A DNA stretch of 46,398 bases from contig JAFVAO010000016.1 of NCBI GenBank assembly GCA_017480445.1, forward strand, positions 1 through 46,398, given 5' to 3'. Under the pieces are notes generated by a model. It was given only the letters and a program-made list of their open reading frames with translations, was not told the origin of the DNA and searched no databases. Made by a program: the position numbers and the translations under genes. Shown here piece after piece: positions 1-7,627 of this stretch; positions within the stretch are counted from its first letter, which is position 1; every line of letters begins with the position of its first letter. Source of the stretch: Lachnospiraceae bacterium. Its GTDB lineage: Bacteria > Bacillota > Clostridia > Lachnospirales > Lachnospiraceae.

Positions 1-37
1 AATCCTCGTGTCACTGGTTCGATTCCGGTTCTGGGCA
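1..37 (+). tRNA. tRNA-Phe, 3' part only (5' half outside window)
   Basis: The sequence holds the 3' side of an anticodon stem (TCCTC), the variable loop GTGTC, a T-arm (stem 13-17 with 25-29, loop TTCGATT) and the 3' acceptor strand TCTGGGC with discriminator A at 37. The anticodon itself is outside the window. AATCCTCGTGTC followed by a TTCGATTCC T-loop is the usual pattern of bacterial tRNA-Phe, so Phe is inferred. CCA is not encoded. It is followed after 23 bases by tRNA-Lys, so the two probably form a cluster. Confidence 0.65.
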
Positions 38-60
38 TTTGTGTTATGCAAAAATAATAC

Positions 61-133
61 GGAGCATTAGCTCAGTCGGTAGAGCACCTGACTTTTAATC
101 AGGTTGTCGGGGGTTCGAATCCCCCATGCTTCA
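61..133 (+). tRNA. tRNA-Lys (TTT)
   Basis: A full cloverleaf can be folded. The acceptor GGAGCAT (61-67) pairs with ATGCTTC (126-132). The D-arm contains AGCTCAGTCGGTAGAGC. The anticodon stem CCTGA/TCAGG encloses the loop CTTTTAA with anticodon TTT at 94-96, and the T-stem is GGGGG/CCCCC with loop TTCGAAT. Discriminator A is at 133 and CCA is not encoded. A strong terminator follows directly. Confidence 0.96.
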
Positions 134-145
134 TTGAAAGCCATG

Positions 146-187
146 GCATAAAAGGCAAATTTGAAGCCTTTTATGCTATTTTTTTTA
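146..187 (+). terminator. intrinsic terminator after tRNA genes
   Basis: A perfect 11-bp stem (GCATAAAAGGC at 146-156 with its complement at 166-176) and a 9-base loop are followed by TATTTTTTTT. It ends the tRNA transcript and separates it from the L,D-transpeptidase gene. Confidence 0.9.
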
Positions 188-196
188 TAAAAGTCA

Positions 197-205
197 TGGT
201 ATAAT
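197..205 (+). promoter_or_regulatory. extended -10 promoter of the L,D-transpeptidase gene
   Basis: TGGTATAAT at 197-205 is a perfect extended -10 (TGN plus TATAAT). No convincing -35 hexamer is present because the upstream bases are the T-tract of the tRNA terminator. The leader would be about 48 bases before the ATG at 260. Confidence 0.55.
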
Positions 206-259
206 AATTCTGCTAATAATCTGTTGATATGGCACGTATGAGGAGAAAAGAGGTATTTT

Positions 260-1915
260 ATGAAAAAATCTTCTGAAAGGATGGAGTGGTTCAGTCCGGA
301 ACGGCTGTTGGGTCACGAGGGTATTTTGTTTTTCCTGGCGATGGGCTTTTTGGTCGTGGTGCTGGCGGTGATCTATATTTTTGGCGCGATCTTTTATCAG
401 ACGCATTTTTATCCGGGAACGATCATCAATGGCATGGGCTGCAGCAATGCGGACAAGGTCACGGTGATGTCGAGATTGATCCTGCAGTCACAGAATTACC
501 AGCTGGACATTGCAGGGCGTGATGTCAAAACCGGTGAGAAAGTGTCACTGGCTTCTGTGGAGGCGAAGGATATCGAGCTGATCAATTCGGTTGCGGAGTC
601 GGATGTGGTTGCTTTGATGGATGAGCAGAATGGTTGGCTTTGGCCCAGTTTTATCTGGCGCTCGGACTTTCAGTACACCTTGTCCGGAAGCAACGACTAT
701 AGCGAGGAGCTGCTGTGGAGTTTTTTGAATAAGCAGGCTGCTTTTCAGAAGGGTCGGATGAAGGCACCCACAGATGCATACATAGGCGATTATTCGGAGG
801 AAAATGGCGGGTTTGTGCTGGTGGCGGAGACGCAGGGCACACAGCTGGACATGGATAGGACGAAGAAGGTCATCAAGGATTCGATTGATCGCAGACAGCG
901 ATCGCTGGATCTGGACGAGAGAGGCTGTTACACCAAGCCGCAGATCACGGCGAAGGACGCGGCACTCTTAGAGAGTGTGAAACAGGGGAACCGCTGGATG
1001 AAGACGAATGTCACCTATGATTGGAACGGTACGCCGGTTGTGGTGAATGCGGATCTTGTGAAGGAATGGATTACTAAGGACGGGACTTCTCTGGCGTTGG
1101 ATGAGGCGGCGGTCAAAAAATTTGTGACGGAACGCGCGGAACAGTATGATACGTATGGCAAGAGCCGGTCGTTTCACACGACGCTGGGTTATAATCTGAG
1201 TCTGACAGCGCCAAACTATGGCTGGAAGACGGACACGAACGCGGAGGCAACGGCGCTGATTGCACTGATTCAGGACGGTACAGCGGCGGAGAAAACGCCG
1301 GCGTATGAGCAAACGGCCTGGAACAAGGGAACGAATGATATCGGAAATTCTTATGTGGAAGCGGATCTGACGCATCAGCACCTGTATCTGTATCAGAACG
1401 GGTCTGTGGTGTTGGAGACAGATTTTGTATCAGGTAATATGAGCAATGGGAGCAGGACACCGCAGGGTGTGTTCGGCATTACCTATAAGACGACTAACGC
1501 GGTTCTGCGCGGTGCGGACTATCAGACGCCGGTGAATTACTGGATGCCTTTTTACGGCAATTACGGTATGCATGATGCGACGTGGCGCGAGGAATTTGGC
1601 GGGGATATCTATCTGACAGAAGGGTCGCACGGCTGTCTGAATCTGCCTTTGGATCAGGCTGCATCGATCTATAATTATATGTCAGAGGGATTCCCGGTGG
1701 TTTGTTATTATTATCCGGACGGCATGCTGCCGCAGCCGGGACAGGAGGAAGGCCAGGGCGAAGGGCAAGGCGAATGTCAGGGTGAAGGCCAGGGCGAGGA
1801 GCAAAATCCGGATGTGCCGGAGTATGAACAGCCCGCAGCGCCGGAGCAGGTAGAGCCACCCGAGTATGAGCAGCCCGCGGCGCCGGAGGAAGTAGAGCCG
1901 CCTGAGTACGAGTAG
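260..1915 (+). CDS. membrane-anchored L,D-transpeptidase (YkuD family) with peptidoglycan-binding domain
   Basis: This 551-residue protein probably forms 3-3 peptide cross-links, or attaches ligands, in peptidoglycan outside the membrane. Residues 21-46 form one hydrophobic segment with a charged cytoplasmic N-terminus (type II anchor). Residues about 60-350 match the layout of the YkuD-associated peptidoglycan-binding region. The catalytic YkuD domain covers about 364-484, with H438 (YGMHDA) and the nucleophile motif SHGCLNL (H457, C459). The tail 491-551 is low complexity: GQGEGQGE-type repeats, then two 14-residue Pro/Glu repeats and a truncated third. The start ATG has GAGGAG upstream and is the first codon before the membrane helix. 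The domain assignment is firm; the exact cross-link made is not visible. Confidence 0.92.
   Translation: MKKSSERMEWFSPERLLGHEGILFFLAMGFLVVVLAVIYIFGAIFYQTHFYPGTIINGMGCSNADKVTVMSRLILQSQNYQLDIAGRDVKTGEKVSLASVEAKDIELINSVAESDVVALMDEQNGWLWPSFIWRSDFQYTLSGSNDYSEELLWSFLNKQAAFQKGRMKAPTDAYIGDYSEENGGFVLVAETQGTQLDMDRTKKVIKDSIDRRQRSLDLDERGCYTKPQITAKDAALLESVKQGNRWMKTNVTYDWNGTPVVVNADLVKEWITKDGTSLALDEAAVKKFVTERAEQYDTYGKSRSFHTTLGYNLSLTAPNYGWKTDTNAEATALIALIQDGTAAEKTPAYEQTAWNKGTNDIGNSYVEADLTHQHLYLYQNGSVVLETDFVSGNMSNGSRTPQGVFGITYKTTNAVLRGADYQTPVNYWMPFYGNYGMHDATWREEFGGDIYLTEGSHGCLNLPLDQAASIYNYMSEGFPVVCYYYPDGMLPQPGQEEGQGEGQGECQGEGQGEEQNPDVPEYEQPAAPEQVEPPEYEQPAAPEEVEPPEYE
1741..1912 (+). repeat. in-frame tandem repeats encoding the C-terminal tail of the L,D-transpeptidase
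   Basis: Two kinds of repeat occur in frame. Gly/Gln/Glu units (GGCCAGGGCGAA-like) lie at about 1750-1803. A 42-base unit lies at 1820-1861 and 1862-1903, with 9 bases of a third copy before the stop. The copies differ at only a few positions. The encoded tail is acidic and proline-rich, as in wall-spanning linkers. Confidence 0.85.
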
Positions 1916-1965
1916 CCCATATTGCAGGGGCAACAGCCTGTCACAGTTTCGTTTTGGGGGAAGCT

Positions 1966-2547
1966 ATGAAAAAAAAGTATGTGAGTCAATCAACCCGCGG
2001 CAGATGTGAAAAGGATGCGCTGCGCTGGCAGAGACAGTTCATCCGCCGCCGGGATCTGCACAGAAAGATAAAAAATGCGGCCGGAGATATTTTGCAGTCG
2101 GATAATTTCAGATCGACGAAAAAGCATGTGCAGCATGGTGATATGACAGTGAACGCGCATTGTCTGAATGTGGCGACCTACAGTCTGATGCTGCGGGATA
2201 AGCTGCATATTCGCTGCAGTGAGGAGGAATTGATCCGCGGAGCGCTGCTGCATGATTATTTTCTCTATGACTGGCACAGTAAAGAGCATGTTTCCATCAA
2301 GAATCTGCACGGTTTTTATCACCCGGGGATCGCGTTGAAAAATGCGTCCGAGGAGTATGAGCTGACACCGCGGGAGAAGGATATTATCAAAAAACATATG
2401 TGGCCGTTGACGGTGGTGCCGCCCGCGTGCAGAGAGGCATGGATCGTGACAGTGGCGGACAAATGGTGTTCTCTGATGGAGACATTTCGGATTCATAAGG
2501 GCCACGGAGCCAAAAGGGATGACAGAGAGAATCAGGCTGTATCATAA
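1966..2547 (+). CDS. HD-domain phosphohydrolase family protein
   Basis: A 193-residue cytoplasmic protein. H52 in the HCLNVATYSL segment and the HD pair in LLHDYFLYDWH are the metal-binding signature of the HD superfamily. A further HPGIALKN histidine and a conserved Asp near VADKWCS complete the pattern. Substrates in this family range from nucleotides to cyclic dinucleotides, and none can be named here. The ATG at 1966 is preferred because GGGGGA lies just upstream; an in-frame TTG four codons earlier sits inside that site. The last 29 bases overlap the decarboxylase-like gene, so the two are probably co-transcribed. Confidence 0.82.
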   Translation: MKKKYVSQSTRGRCEKDALRWQRQFIRRRDLHRKIKNAAGDILQSDNFRSTKKHVQHGDMTVNAHCLNVATYSLMLRDKLHIRCSEEELIRGALLHDYFLYDWHSKEHVSIKNLHGFYHPGIALKNASEEYELTPREKDIIKKHMWPLTVVPPACREAWIVTVADKWCSLMETFRIHKGHGAKRDDRENQAVS

Positions 2548-3967
2548 ATTGATGGCATATGGGGAGACGGATGCATATCCGTATCATATGCCCGGGCATA
2601 AGCGAAGACAGTTGGGAGACATGCCCGAAGCGTTTTTGCAAGCGGATATTACGGAGATTGACGGGTTTGATAATCTGCACGAGGCGGAGGGAATTCTGCG
2701 GGATGCGCAGGAGCAGGCTAATGCGCTGTATGGTGCAGTAGAAACCTTTTATCTGGTCAACGGCAGCACAGCGGGGATTCTGAGCGCAATCAGCGCAACC
2801 TTGCCGGAGGGAGGGCATCTGCTCATGGTGCGCGGATGTCACAGATCGGTGTATCATGCGGCGTATCTGCGGCATTTGCGGTTAAGTTATTTATATCCGG
2901 AGCAGACAGATGTACCGGGGCTGCAGGAGGCGATTACTGCGCAGGCGGTAACAGAAGCGCTGGAACAGGAGCAGGATATTGACGCGGTGCTCATTGTCTC
3001 TCCGACCTACGAAGGGAGGATCGCGGATGTGCGCGCGATTGCCGAGGCGGTGCATGCAAAAGGCATTCCGCTGATCGTGGATGAAGCGCACGGGGCACAT
3101 CTGGGGTTTGCGTCCGGCTTTGCGGAGGGAAGCTGCAGGCTTGGGGCGGATCTGGTGATCCACAGCGTGCATAAAACGTTGCCGGCGCCCACACAGACAG
3201 CGCTGCTGCATGTAAACGGCAGTCTGGTGGACAGAGAGAAGCTGCGGCGTTTTTGGCACATTTATCAGTCGAGCAGTCCCTCGTATCTGCTGATGGCCGG
3301 TATCTGTGATGCGATGGAGATTTTAGAGCGGGATGCGGACAGATTGTTTGCTGCATTTTACAAGCGATATTGTGGCATGTTGGATGCGCTGGCGTCGTGC
3401 AAGGTACTGCGTTTTCTGCCGCAGGAGGATATCGCGCAGGGGAAGCAGGATGTAGGAAAGCTTGTGGTGGTGACGGATCGGGCCGGTATCTCCGGTCAGC
3501 AGCTGTACGAGCTGCTGCGCGAAAATAACCACCTGCAGTGTGAGATGGCTGCGGAGCGGTATTGTCTGGCGATGTTCACGGTGGCGGACGGAGATGAGGC
3601 TTATCAGAGAATGACCCGGGCGCTGCTGGAAATCGATAGAATGCTTGCAGAGCAGTCGGCAGACGGCGGGGCGATGCAGTCTGCCGGATGCGGGAAGGCG
3701 GAGGAAGAACGGCCGGAGGTGCGGTACACGCTGACGGACGCGTGGGAGCGTCCATGGGAGCGAATGCGGCTTTCCGATGCGTCGGGGGGCGCTGCGGCGG
3801 ATTTTGTCGCGGTGTATCCACCGGGGATTCCGCTGCTTGTACCGGGAGAGATCCTCTCTGTAGGGATGTGTGAGAGGCTGGGGCGCTATCAGGCGCAGGG
3901 ACTGCGGCTGACGGGTGTACAGTCGGAAAACGGAGACAGCTATATCAAGGTGCTCGCGGAGCACTGA
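2519..3967 (+). CDS. Orn/Lys/Arg decarboxylase family PLP enzyme (YaaO-like)
   Basis: A 482-residue fold-type I PLP enzyme of the basic amino acid decarboxylase family. The N-terminal MPGHKR (24-29), the cofactor-binding DEAHGAH (188-194) and the Schiff-base motif SVHKT with Lys219 are all visible. The C-terminal part (about 390-482) matches the family's small C-terminal domain, with PPGIPLLVPGE. It is much shorter than the 700-residue inducible E. coli enzymes and agrees with the short YaaO/SpeA-like Gram-positive form. Its position before a nucleotide kinase, yaaR and holB is the same as yaaO in Bacillus. The substrate (Arg, Lys or Orn) cannot be told from sequence. The start overlaps the HD gene by 29 bases. 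Confidence 0.88.
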   Translation: MTERIRLYHKLMAYGETDAYPYHMPGHKRRQLGDMPEAFLQADITEIDGFDNLHEAEGILRDAQEQANALYGAVETFYLVNGSTAGILSAISATLPEGGHLLMVRGCHRSVYHAAYLRHLRLSYLYPEQTDVPGLQEAITAQAVTEALEQEQDIDAVLIVSPTYEGRIADVRAIAEAVHAKGIPLIVDEAHGAHLGFASGFAEGSCRLGADLVIHSVHKTLPAPTQTALLHVNGSLVDREKLRRFWHIYQSSSPSYLLMAGICDAMEILERDADRLFAAFYKRYCGMLDALASCKVLRFLPQEDIAQGKQDVGKLVVVTDRAGISGQQLYELLRENNHLQCEMAAERYCLAMFTVADGDEAYQRMTRALLEIDRMLAEQSADGGAMQSAGCGKAEEERPEVRYTLTDAWERPWERMRLSDASGGAAADFVAVYPPGIPLLVPGEILSVGMCERLGRYQAQGLRLTGVQSENGDSYIKVLAEH

Positions 3968-3986
3968 GACAGGAACGGCGGGACAC

Positions 3987-4592
3987 ATGGGTAAGATTTT
4001 TTATTTGATGGGCAAGAGTTCATCGGGCAAGGATACAATTTTTAAAAAATTGCGCACTGCAAGTGCGGAGGGGGCTGCACTGCAGGCGATCGTTCCGTAC
4101 ACGACGCGCCCGATCCGCGCCGGCGAGCATGAGGGAACGGAGTATCATTTTACGGACGAGGCGGGTTACGAGGCGTTGCTGTCGTCCGGCAAGGTCATTG
4201 AGCATCGGGCGTATCAGACATTTTACGGCGTCTGGCGCTATTTTACCGTGGATGACGGGCAGTTTGATCCGGACAGCGATCAGGACTATATCATGATCGG
4301 TACGCTGGAGGGCTATGCGAGCATGAAGGCGTATTTCGGGGCGGACAAGGTCAAGCCGATCCTGATCGAGTTGGATGACGGAACACGCTTACAGCGCGCG
4401 CTGAACCGCGAGAGAAAGCAGGCCAAGCCGAAGTATGAGGAGATGTGCCGCCGCTTTCTGGCGGACGCGGAGGATTTTTCCGAGGAGAAGCTTCAACAGG
4501 CGGGGATTGAGAAGCGGTTCCGGAATGAAGTGCTGGGCAAGTGCCTGCATGAAATCCGAAGCTATATTTTTGCGCAGCATGAGCCGAAATAA
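3987..4592 (+). CDS. guanylate-kinase-like nucleotide kinase
   Basis: A 201-residue P-loop protein. The loop is GKSSSGKDT near residues 8-16, with Asp in place of the usual Ser/Thr after the Lys. TTRPIRAGE and the EYHF segment resemble the GMP-binding part of guanylate kinases, so phosphorylation of GMP or a related nucleotide is inferred. It lies where Bacillus has tmk (thymidylate kinase), but the TTRPxRxGE segment argues against Tmk. It may be a second, divergent Gmk-type enzyme, since gmk proper usually sits near rpoZ. ATG 3987 is chosen because an upstream in-frame ATG at 3915 lies inside the previous gene; GGCGGGA precedes 3987. The gap to the decarboxylase is 19 bases. Confidence 0.8.
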   Translation: MGKIFYLMGKSSSGKDTIFKKLRTASAEGAALQAIVPYTTRPIRAGEHEGTEYHFTDEAGYEALLSSGKVIEHRAYQTFYGVWRYFTVDDGQFDPDSDQDYIMIGTLEGYASMKAYFGADKVKPILIELDDGTRLQRALNRERKQAKPKYEEMCRRFLADAEDFSEEKLQQAGIEKRFRNEVLGKCLHEIRSYIFAQHEPK

Positions 4593-4619
4593 ACATTAAA
4601 TGTACAAGGGGGTGGGCGT

Positions 4620-5060
4620 TTGGAAATTCGTGTAAATCAGATACAGCAGACGGCGAATGTGGAGCAGACACACAATACAGCGCCCTCGGACGGTACGTTT
4701 AAGTTTATGCTGGCCAGCAACATCGAGGAGGCGGAGCTGCAGACCAGGCTGAATTCTCTGATGGAGGAGATCACCATGCAGGGTGAGCGGCTGGCGAAAA
4801 AGCGGGACGTCAAGGATATGCGCCACTACAGGGGGCTGGTGAAGGATTTCCTGAACGAGGTGGTGACCCACTCGCATGCGTTTTCCAGAGAGAATTTCCT
4901 GGACAGGCGGGGCAGGCACCGCGTGTATGGCATCATCCGGCTGGTGGATGAGAATCTGGATCAGCTGGCGCAGGAGCTGATGAAGGACGAGAAAGACAAT
5001 CTGGCGATCCTGGGGAAGATCGGCGAGATTCGGGGATTGCTGTTGGATATTTTCACGTAG
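4620..5060 (+). CDS. yaaR: YaaR family protein (DUF327)
   Basis: A 146-residue, mostly helical, charged protein with no membrane segment. The C-terminal half ([32 protein letters not shown]) fits the YaaR/DUF327 family, whose function is not established. Initiation is at TTG 4620, set by AAGGGGGTGGG just upstream; no ATG is available at the family's usual N-terminus. The position between a nucleotide kinase and holB is the same as in Bacillus, which supports the assignment. Confidence 0.85.
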   Translation: MEIRVNQIQQTANVEQTHNTAPSDGTFKFMLASNIEEAELQTRLNSLMEEITMQGERLAKKRDVKDMRHYRGLVKDFLNEVVTHSHAFSRENFLDRRGRHRVYGIIRLVDENLDQLAQELMKDEKDNLAILGKIGEIRGLLLDIFT

Positions 5061-5120
5061 CTGCAAACGTATCTGCAGCACTACGGGAACGGTAGAAGGT
5101 GTATCGGAAAGGGGCAGAGT

Positions 5121-6113
5121 ATGGCACAATTCAAGGATATCATCGGGCAGGAGCAGATCAAAGAACATTTGATGAACGCGCTGAAATCACAGAAGATTTC
5201 GCATGCGTATATTTTGAACGGAGAGAAATCCTCCGGCAAGGAGTATATCGCGAAGGTGTTCGCCATGGCGCTGCAGTGCGAGAAACACGAGACCGAGCCT
5301 TGTCAGGAGTGCCACTCCTGTAAGCAGGCGCTGTCCGGCAATCAGCCGGATATCCTTCGTCTGGTGCATGAAAAGCCCAATACTATCAGCGTGGATGACA
5401 TCCGCAGTCAGATCAATGCGGACGTGGCGATCAAGCCCTACAGCAGCCCATATAAAATTTATGTGATCAATGAGGCGGAGAAAATGAATCCGCAGGCACA
5501 GAACGCGCTGCTTAAGACGCTGGAGGAGCCGCCCGCGTACGCGGTGATTCTGCTGCTGACATCCAATATCCACGCACTGTTGCCTACGATCGTCAGCCGC
5601 TGTGTTGTGCTGAATATGAAGCCGGTGCCGGACGAGCAGGTGAAGCGGTTCCTGATGGAGGAAATGAAGGTGCCGGATTACAAGGCGGATGTGTGTGTGG
5701 CGTTCGCCCGCGGCAATATTGGCAAGGCCAAGGCACTGGCGTCCAGCGAGGAGTTTGAAAATGTCAAGAACGAGGCGCTCTCGCTCCTGAAATATATTCG
5801 GGACATGGAGCTCTATGAAATTGTTGCCGCGGTCAAGCGGATCGGGGAATATAAGCTGGAGATCAACGACTATTTTGATATTATGGCGATCTGGTACAGG
5901 GATGTATTGATGTTCAAGGCGACGAAGGACGCCAACCATCTGGTATTCCGCGAGGAGCTGGGAGCCATCCGGAAATGTGCCCAGCGCAGCAGCTACGAGG
6001 GACTTGAGACCATCGTACAGGCGTTAGACACGGCCAAGAAGCGGCTGGATGCCAATGTGAATTTTGATCTGGTGATGGAAATGCTTTTTTTGACAATACA
6101 GGAAAACGGATAA
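5121..6113 (+). CDS. holB: DNA polymerase III subunit delta' (clamp loader)
   Basis: A 330-residue AAA+ clamp-loader subunit. Residues 1-160 form the AAA+ domain with a zinc module C53, C61, C64, C67 and the SRC sensor motif (IVSRCVVL). The P-loop GEKSSGKEY is degenerate, with Glu where Ser/Thr is needed, as expected for delta', which usually does not hydrolyse ATP. The LLKTLEEPP segment is characteristic. The start ATG has GAAAGGGG upstream. It is the last plus-strand gene before a bidirectional terminator; ricT, the usual next gene, follows after an inverted gene. Confidence 0.95.
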   Translation: MAQFKDIIGQEQIKEHLMNALKSQKISHAYILNGEKSSGKEYIAKVFAMALQCEKHETEPCQECHSCKQALSGNQPDILRLVHEKPNTISVDDIRSQINADVAIKPYSSPYKIYVINEAEKMNPQAQNALLKTLEEPPAYAVILLLTSNIHALLPTIVSRCVVLNMKPVPDEQVKRFLMEEMKVPDYKADVCVAFARGNIGKAKALASSEEFENVKNEALSLLKYIRDMELYEIVAAVKRIGEYKLEINDYFDIMAIWYRDVLMFKATKDANHLVFREELGAIRKCAQRSSYEGLETIVQALDTAKKRLDANVNFDLVMEMLFLTIQENG

Positions 6114-6136
6114 TGCGCTCGGCATTATCCGTTTTT
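6107..6136. terminator. shared terminator between holB and the EAL gene
   Basis: CGGATAATGC (6107-6116) and its complement (6122-6131) form a 10-bp stem followed by TTTTT on the plus strand. The reverse strand ends in four T. The stem contains the stop codon of holB and the T-run touches the stop of the convergent gene, so one hairpin serves both. Confidence 0.85.
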
Positions 6137-7463
6137 AAGGATCTAACAGTGCGTCAAAGTCTGTAATCGGCATAGGTTTGTAGTACAGAAAGCCCTGCGC
6201 GAAATTGCAGTTGCGTTCCAGCAGGTATTTTTGCTGGGAGGCGGATTCCACGCCTTCTACCATGATGGTCTTTTTCAGGGATCGGAGCATGTAGATCACA
6301 TTGTCCAGAATGATCTGGACGTTTTCATTCTCAATATTATCAATAAAGCCCTTGTCGACTTTAACTTCATCCACCGGCTGGTCCTTCAGCATGGTCATGG
6401 TGGAATATCCTGTGCCGAAATCGTCCATAGAGAGTGTAAAGCCGTGTTCCTTTAGCTTGACCATGTTCTGATATACGCTGTTGGCGTCGGATAAAAATGC
6501 GCTCTCGGTCAACTCCAAAAGGATCAGGGATGCGGGAACTTCATACATTTTACTGAGACCAATCAGCTTCTCCTGGAAGGTGTTGTCATACGCATGCATA
6601 CGGGAGATATTGATGGAGATCGGAACCACGGGTTTGCCGACTTTGACGCGTTCGCCGAGCCAGCGGAAAATCTGTTCCCAGACATGGAAGTCCACGTTGA
6701 TGATCAGACCGTTTTTCTCCAATACGGGAATAAACTGACCGGGGGAGATCACACCCTGCACGGGATGGATCCAGCGCACCAACGCTTCGCCGCCGATGAT
6801 CTCTTTCGTGCGCATGTCCACTTTCGGCTGAATGTAAGGGCGCAGCTGATTGGACTCCAGCGCGTGCAGGATCTCGTTTTCTATCTGCTTCTCCTGCAAA
6901 AGGTCCTGAAACATACGCTCGTCGAAGAAATTGTATTTGGCGTAAAATTTACCCTTGATCTCCTTCAGGGCCATGGTCGCGTAATCGCACATATTGTTGG
7001 CCGGCGTATCGGGAGTCGGGCGTATACAGATGCCGATTGAGGGAAGCACCTTGAAGGGCAACGGAAACGCATCCACATAGGCATGCAGTGCAAGCGCCGT
7101 ATCGATGAGCTCCTGCTTGTCTTCAAAAGGACGCAGGAGCGCAAAGGTATCTGCCCGAAAATGGGAGACCAGCGTCAGGTCGTTCCAATAACCCTTTAGA
7201 TAATCGGAGATGTAGAGCAGCATTTCGTCGCCCTTTTTACGGTCGCAGAACACGTTGACGGATTTAAAATTGGCAATGTCCATCACAAGCATGGCATATT
7301 TTAACTCCGGGTGTGTCTGCATGAGCTCCGTACCGGAATGGTGAAAGACGTGACGCGTCAACAGACCGGTCATGCGCGTGAGACCAGAATTGGCTGTCTC
7401 CTGCGCCGGCTGGCTGTTGGTCTGATGATTGTTCTGGCCGGAATCCTGTTGCATGTGCGTCAC
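6135..7463 (-). CDS. EAL-domain protein with degenerate GGDEF domain (probable c-di-GMP phosphodiesterase)
   Basis: A 442-residue soluble protein with no membrane segment. Residues about 35-175 form a GGDEF-like domain whose active site reads RADTF (103-107) instead of GGDEF, so cyclase activity is not expected. Residues about 190-440 form an EAL domain. All key residues I checked are present: E226 (EALVRW), N285, E317, D347-D348 (DDFGTG), K368, E403 and Q423 (AQGF). It should therefore hydrolyse c-di-GMP to pGpG, perhaps controlled by the inactive GGDEF part. The N-terminal 30 residues are Gln/Asn-rich and probably disordered. GGGAGG precedes the ATG. The gene is inverted inside the holB-ricT cluster. 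Confidence 0.93.
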   Translation of the reverse strand: MTHMQQDSGQNNHQTNSQPAQETANSGLTRMTGLLTRHVFHHSGTELMQTHPELKYAMLVMDIANFKSVNVFCDRKKGDEMLLYISDYLKGYWNDLTLVSHFRADTFALLRPFEDKQELIDTALALHAYVDAFPLPFKVLPSIGICIRPTPDTPANNMCDYATMALKEIKGKFYAKYNFFDERMFQDLLQEKQIENEILHALESNQLRPYIQPKVDMRTKEIIGGEALVRWIHPVQGVISPGQFIPVLEKNGLIINVDFHVWEQIFRWLGERVKVGKPVVPISINISRMHAYDNTFQEKLIGLSKMYEVPASLILLELTESAFLSDANSVYQNMVKLKEHGFTLSMDDFGTGYSTMTMLKDQPVDEVKVDKGFIDNIENENVQIILDNVIYMLRSLKKTIMVEGVESASQQKYLLERNCNFAQGFLYYKPMPITDFDALLDP

Positions 7464-7485
7464 CTCCCTCTATGTATTATGCACT

Positions 7486-7491
7486 ATTATA
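7486..7491 (-). promoter_or_regulatory. -10 element of the EAL gene promoter
   Basis: On the minus strand TATAAT reads at 7491-7486, about 22 bases before the start codon. The best -35 at 17 bases is TGGAAT, a weak match. The region 7464-7627 is a divergent promoter region that also serves ricT. Confidence 0.45.
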
Positions 7492-7566
7492 CTATGTTTT
7501 TGATTGGAATTCCACATATTTCATACTTCTTTTGTACAAAAACCAGTAGTTTTTTGCATTTTCCTA

Positions 7567-7575
7567 TGTTATAAT
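7567..7575 (+). promoter_or_regulatory. extended -10 promoter of ricT
   Basis: TGTTATAAT at 7567-7575 is a perfect extended -10. No good -35 is visible at the right spacing. The leader to the ATG at 7628 is about 45 bases. It provides a start point for ricT-trmN6-rsmI independent of holB. Confidence 0.6.
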
Positions 7576-7627
7576 GGGCTGAATAGACAGATTTGTATAG
7601 ACAGATGTAAAGTGAGGTTTATAGATA

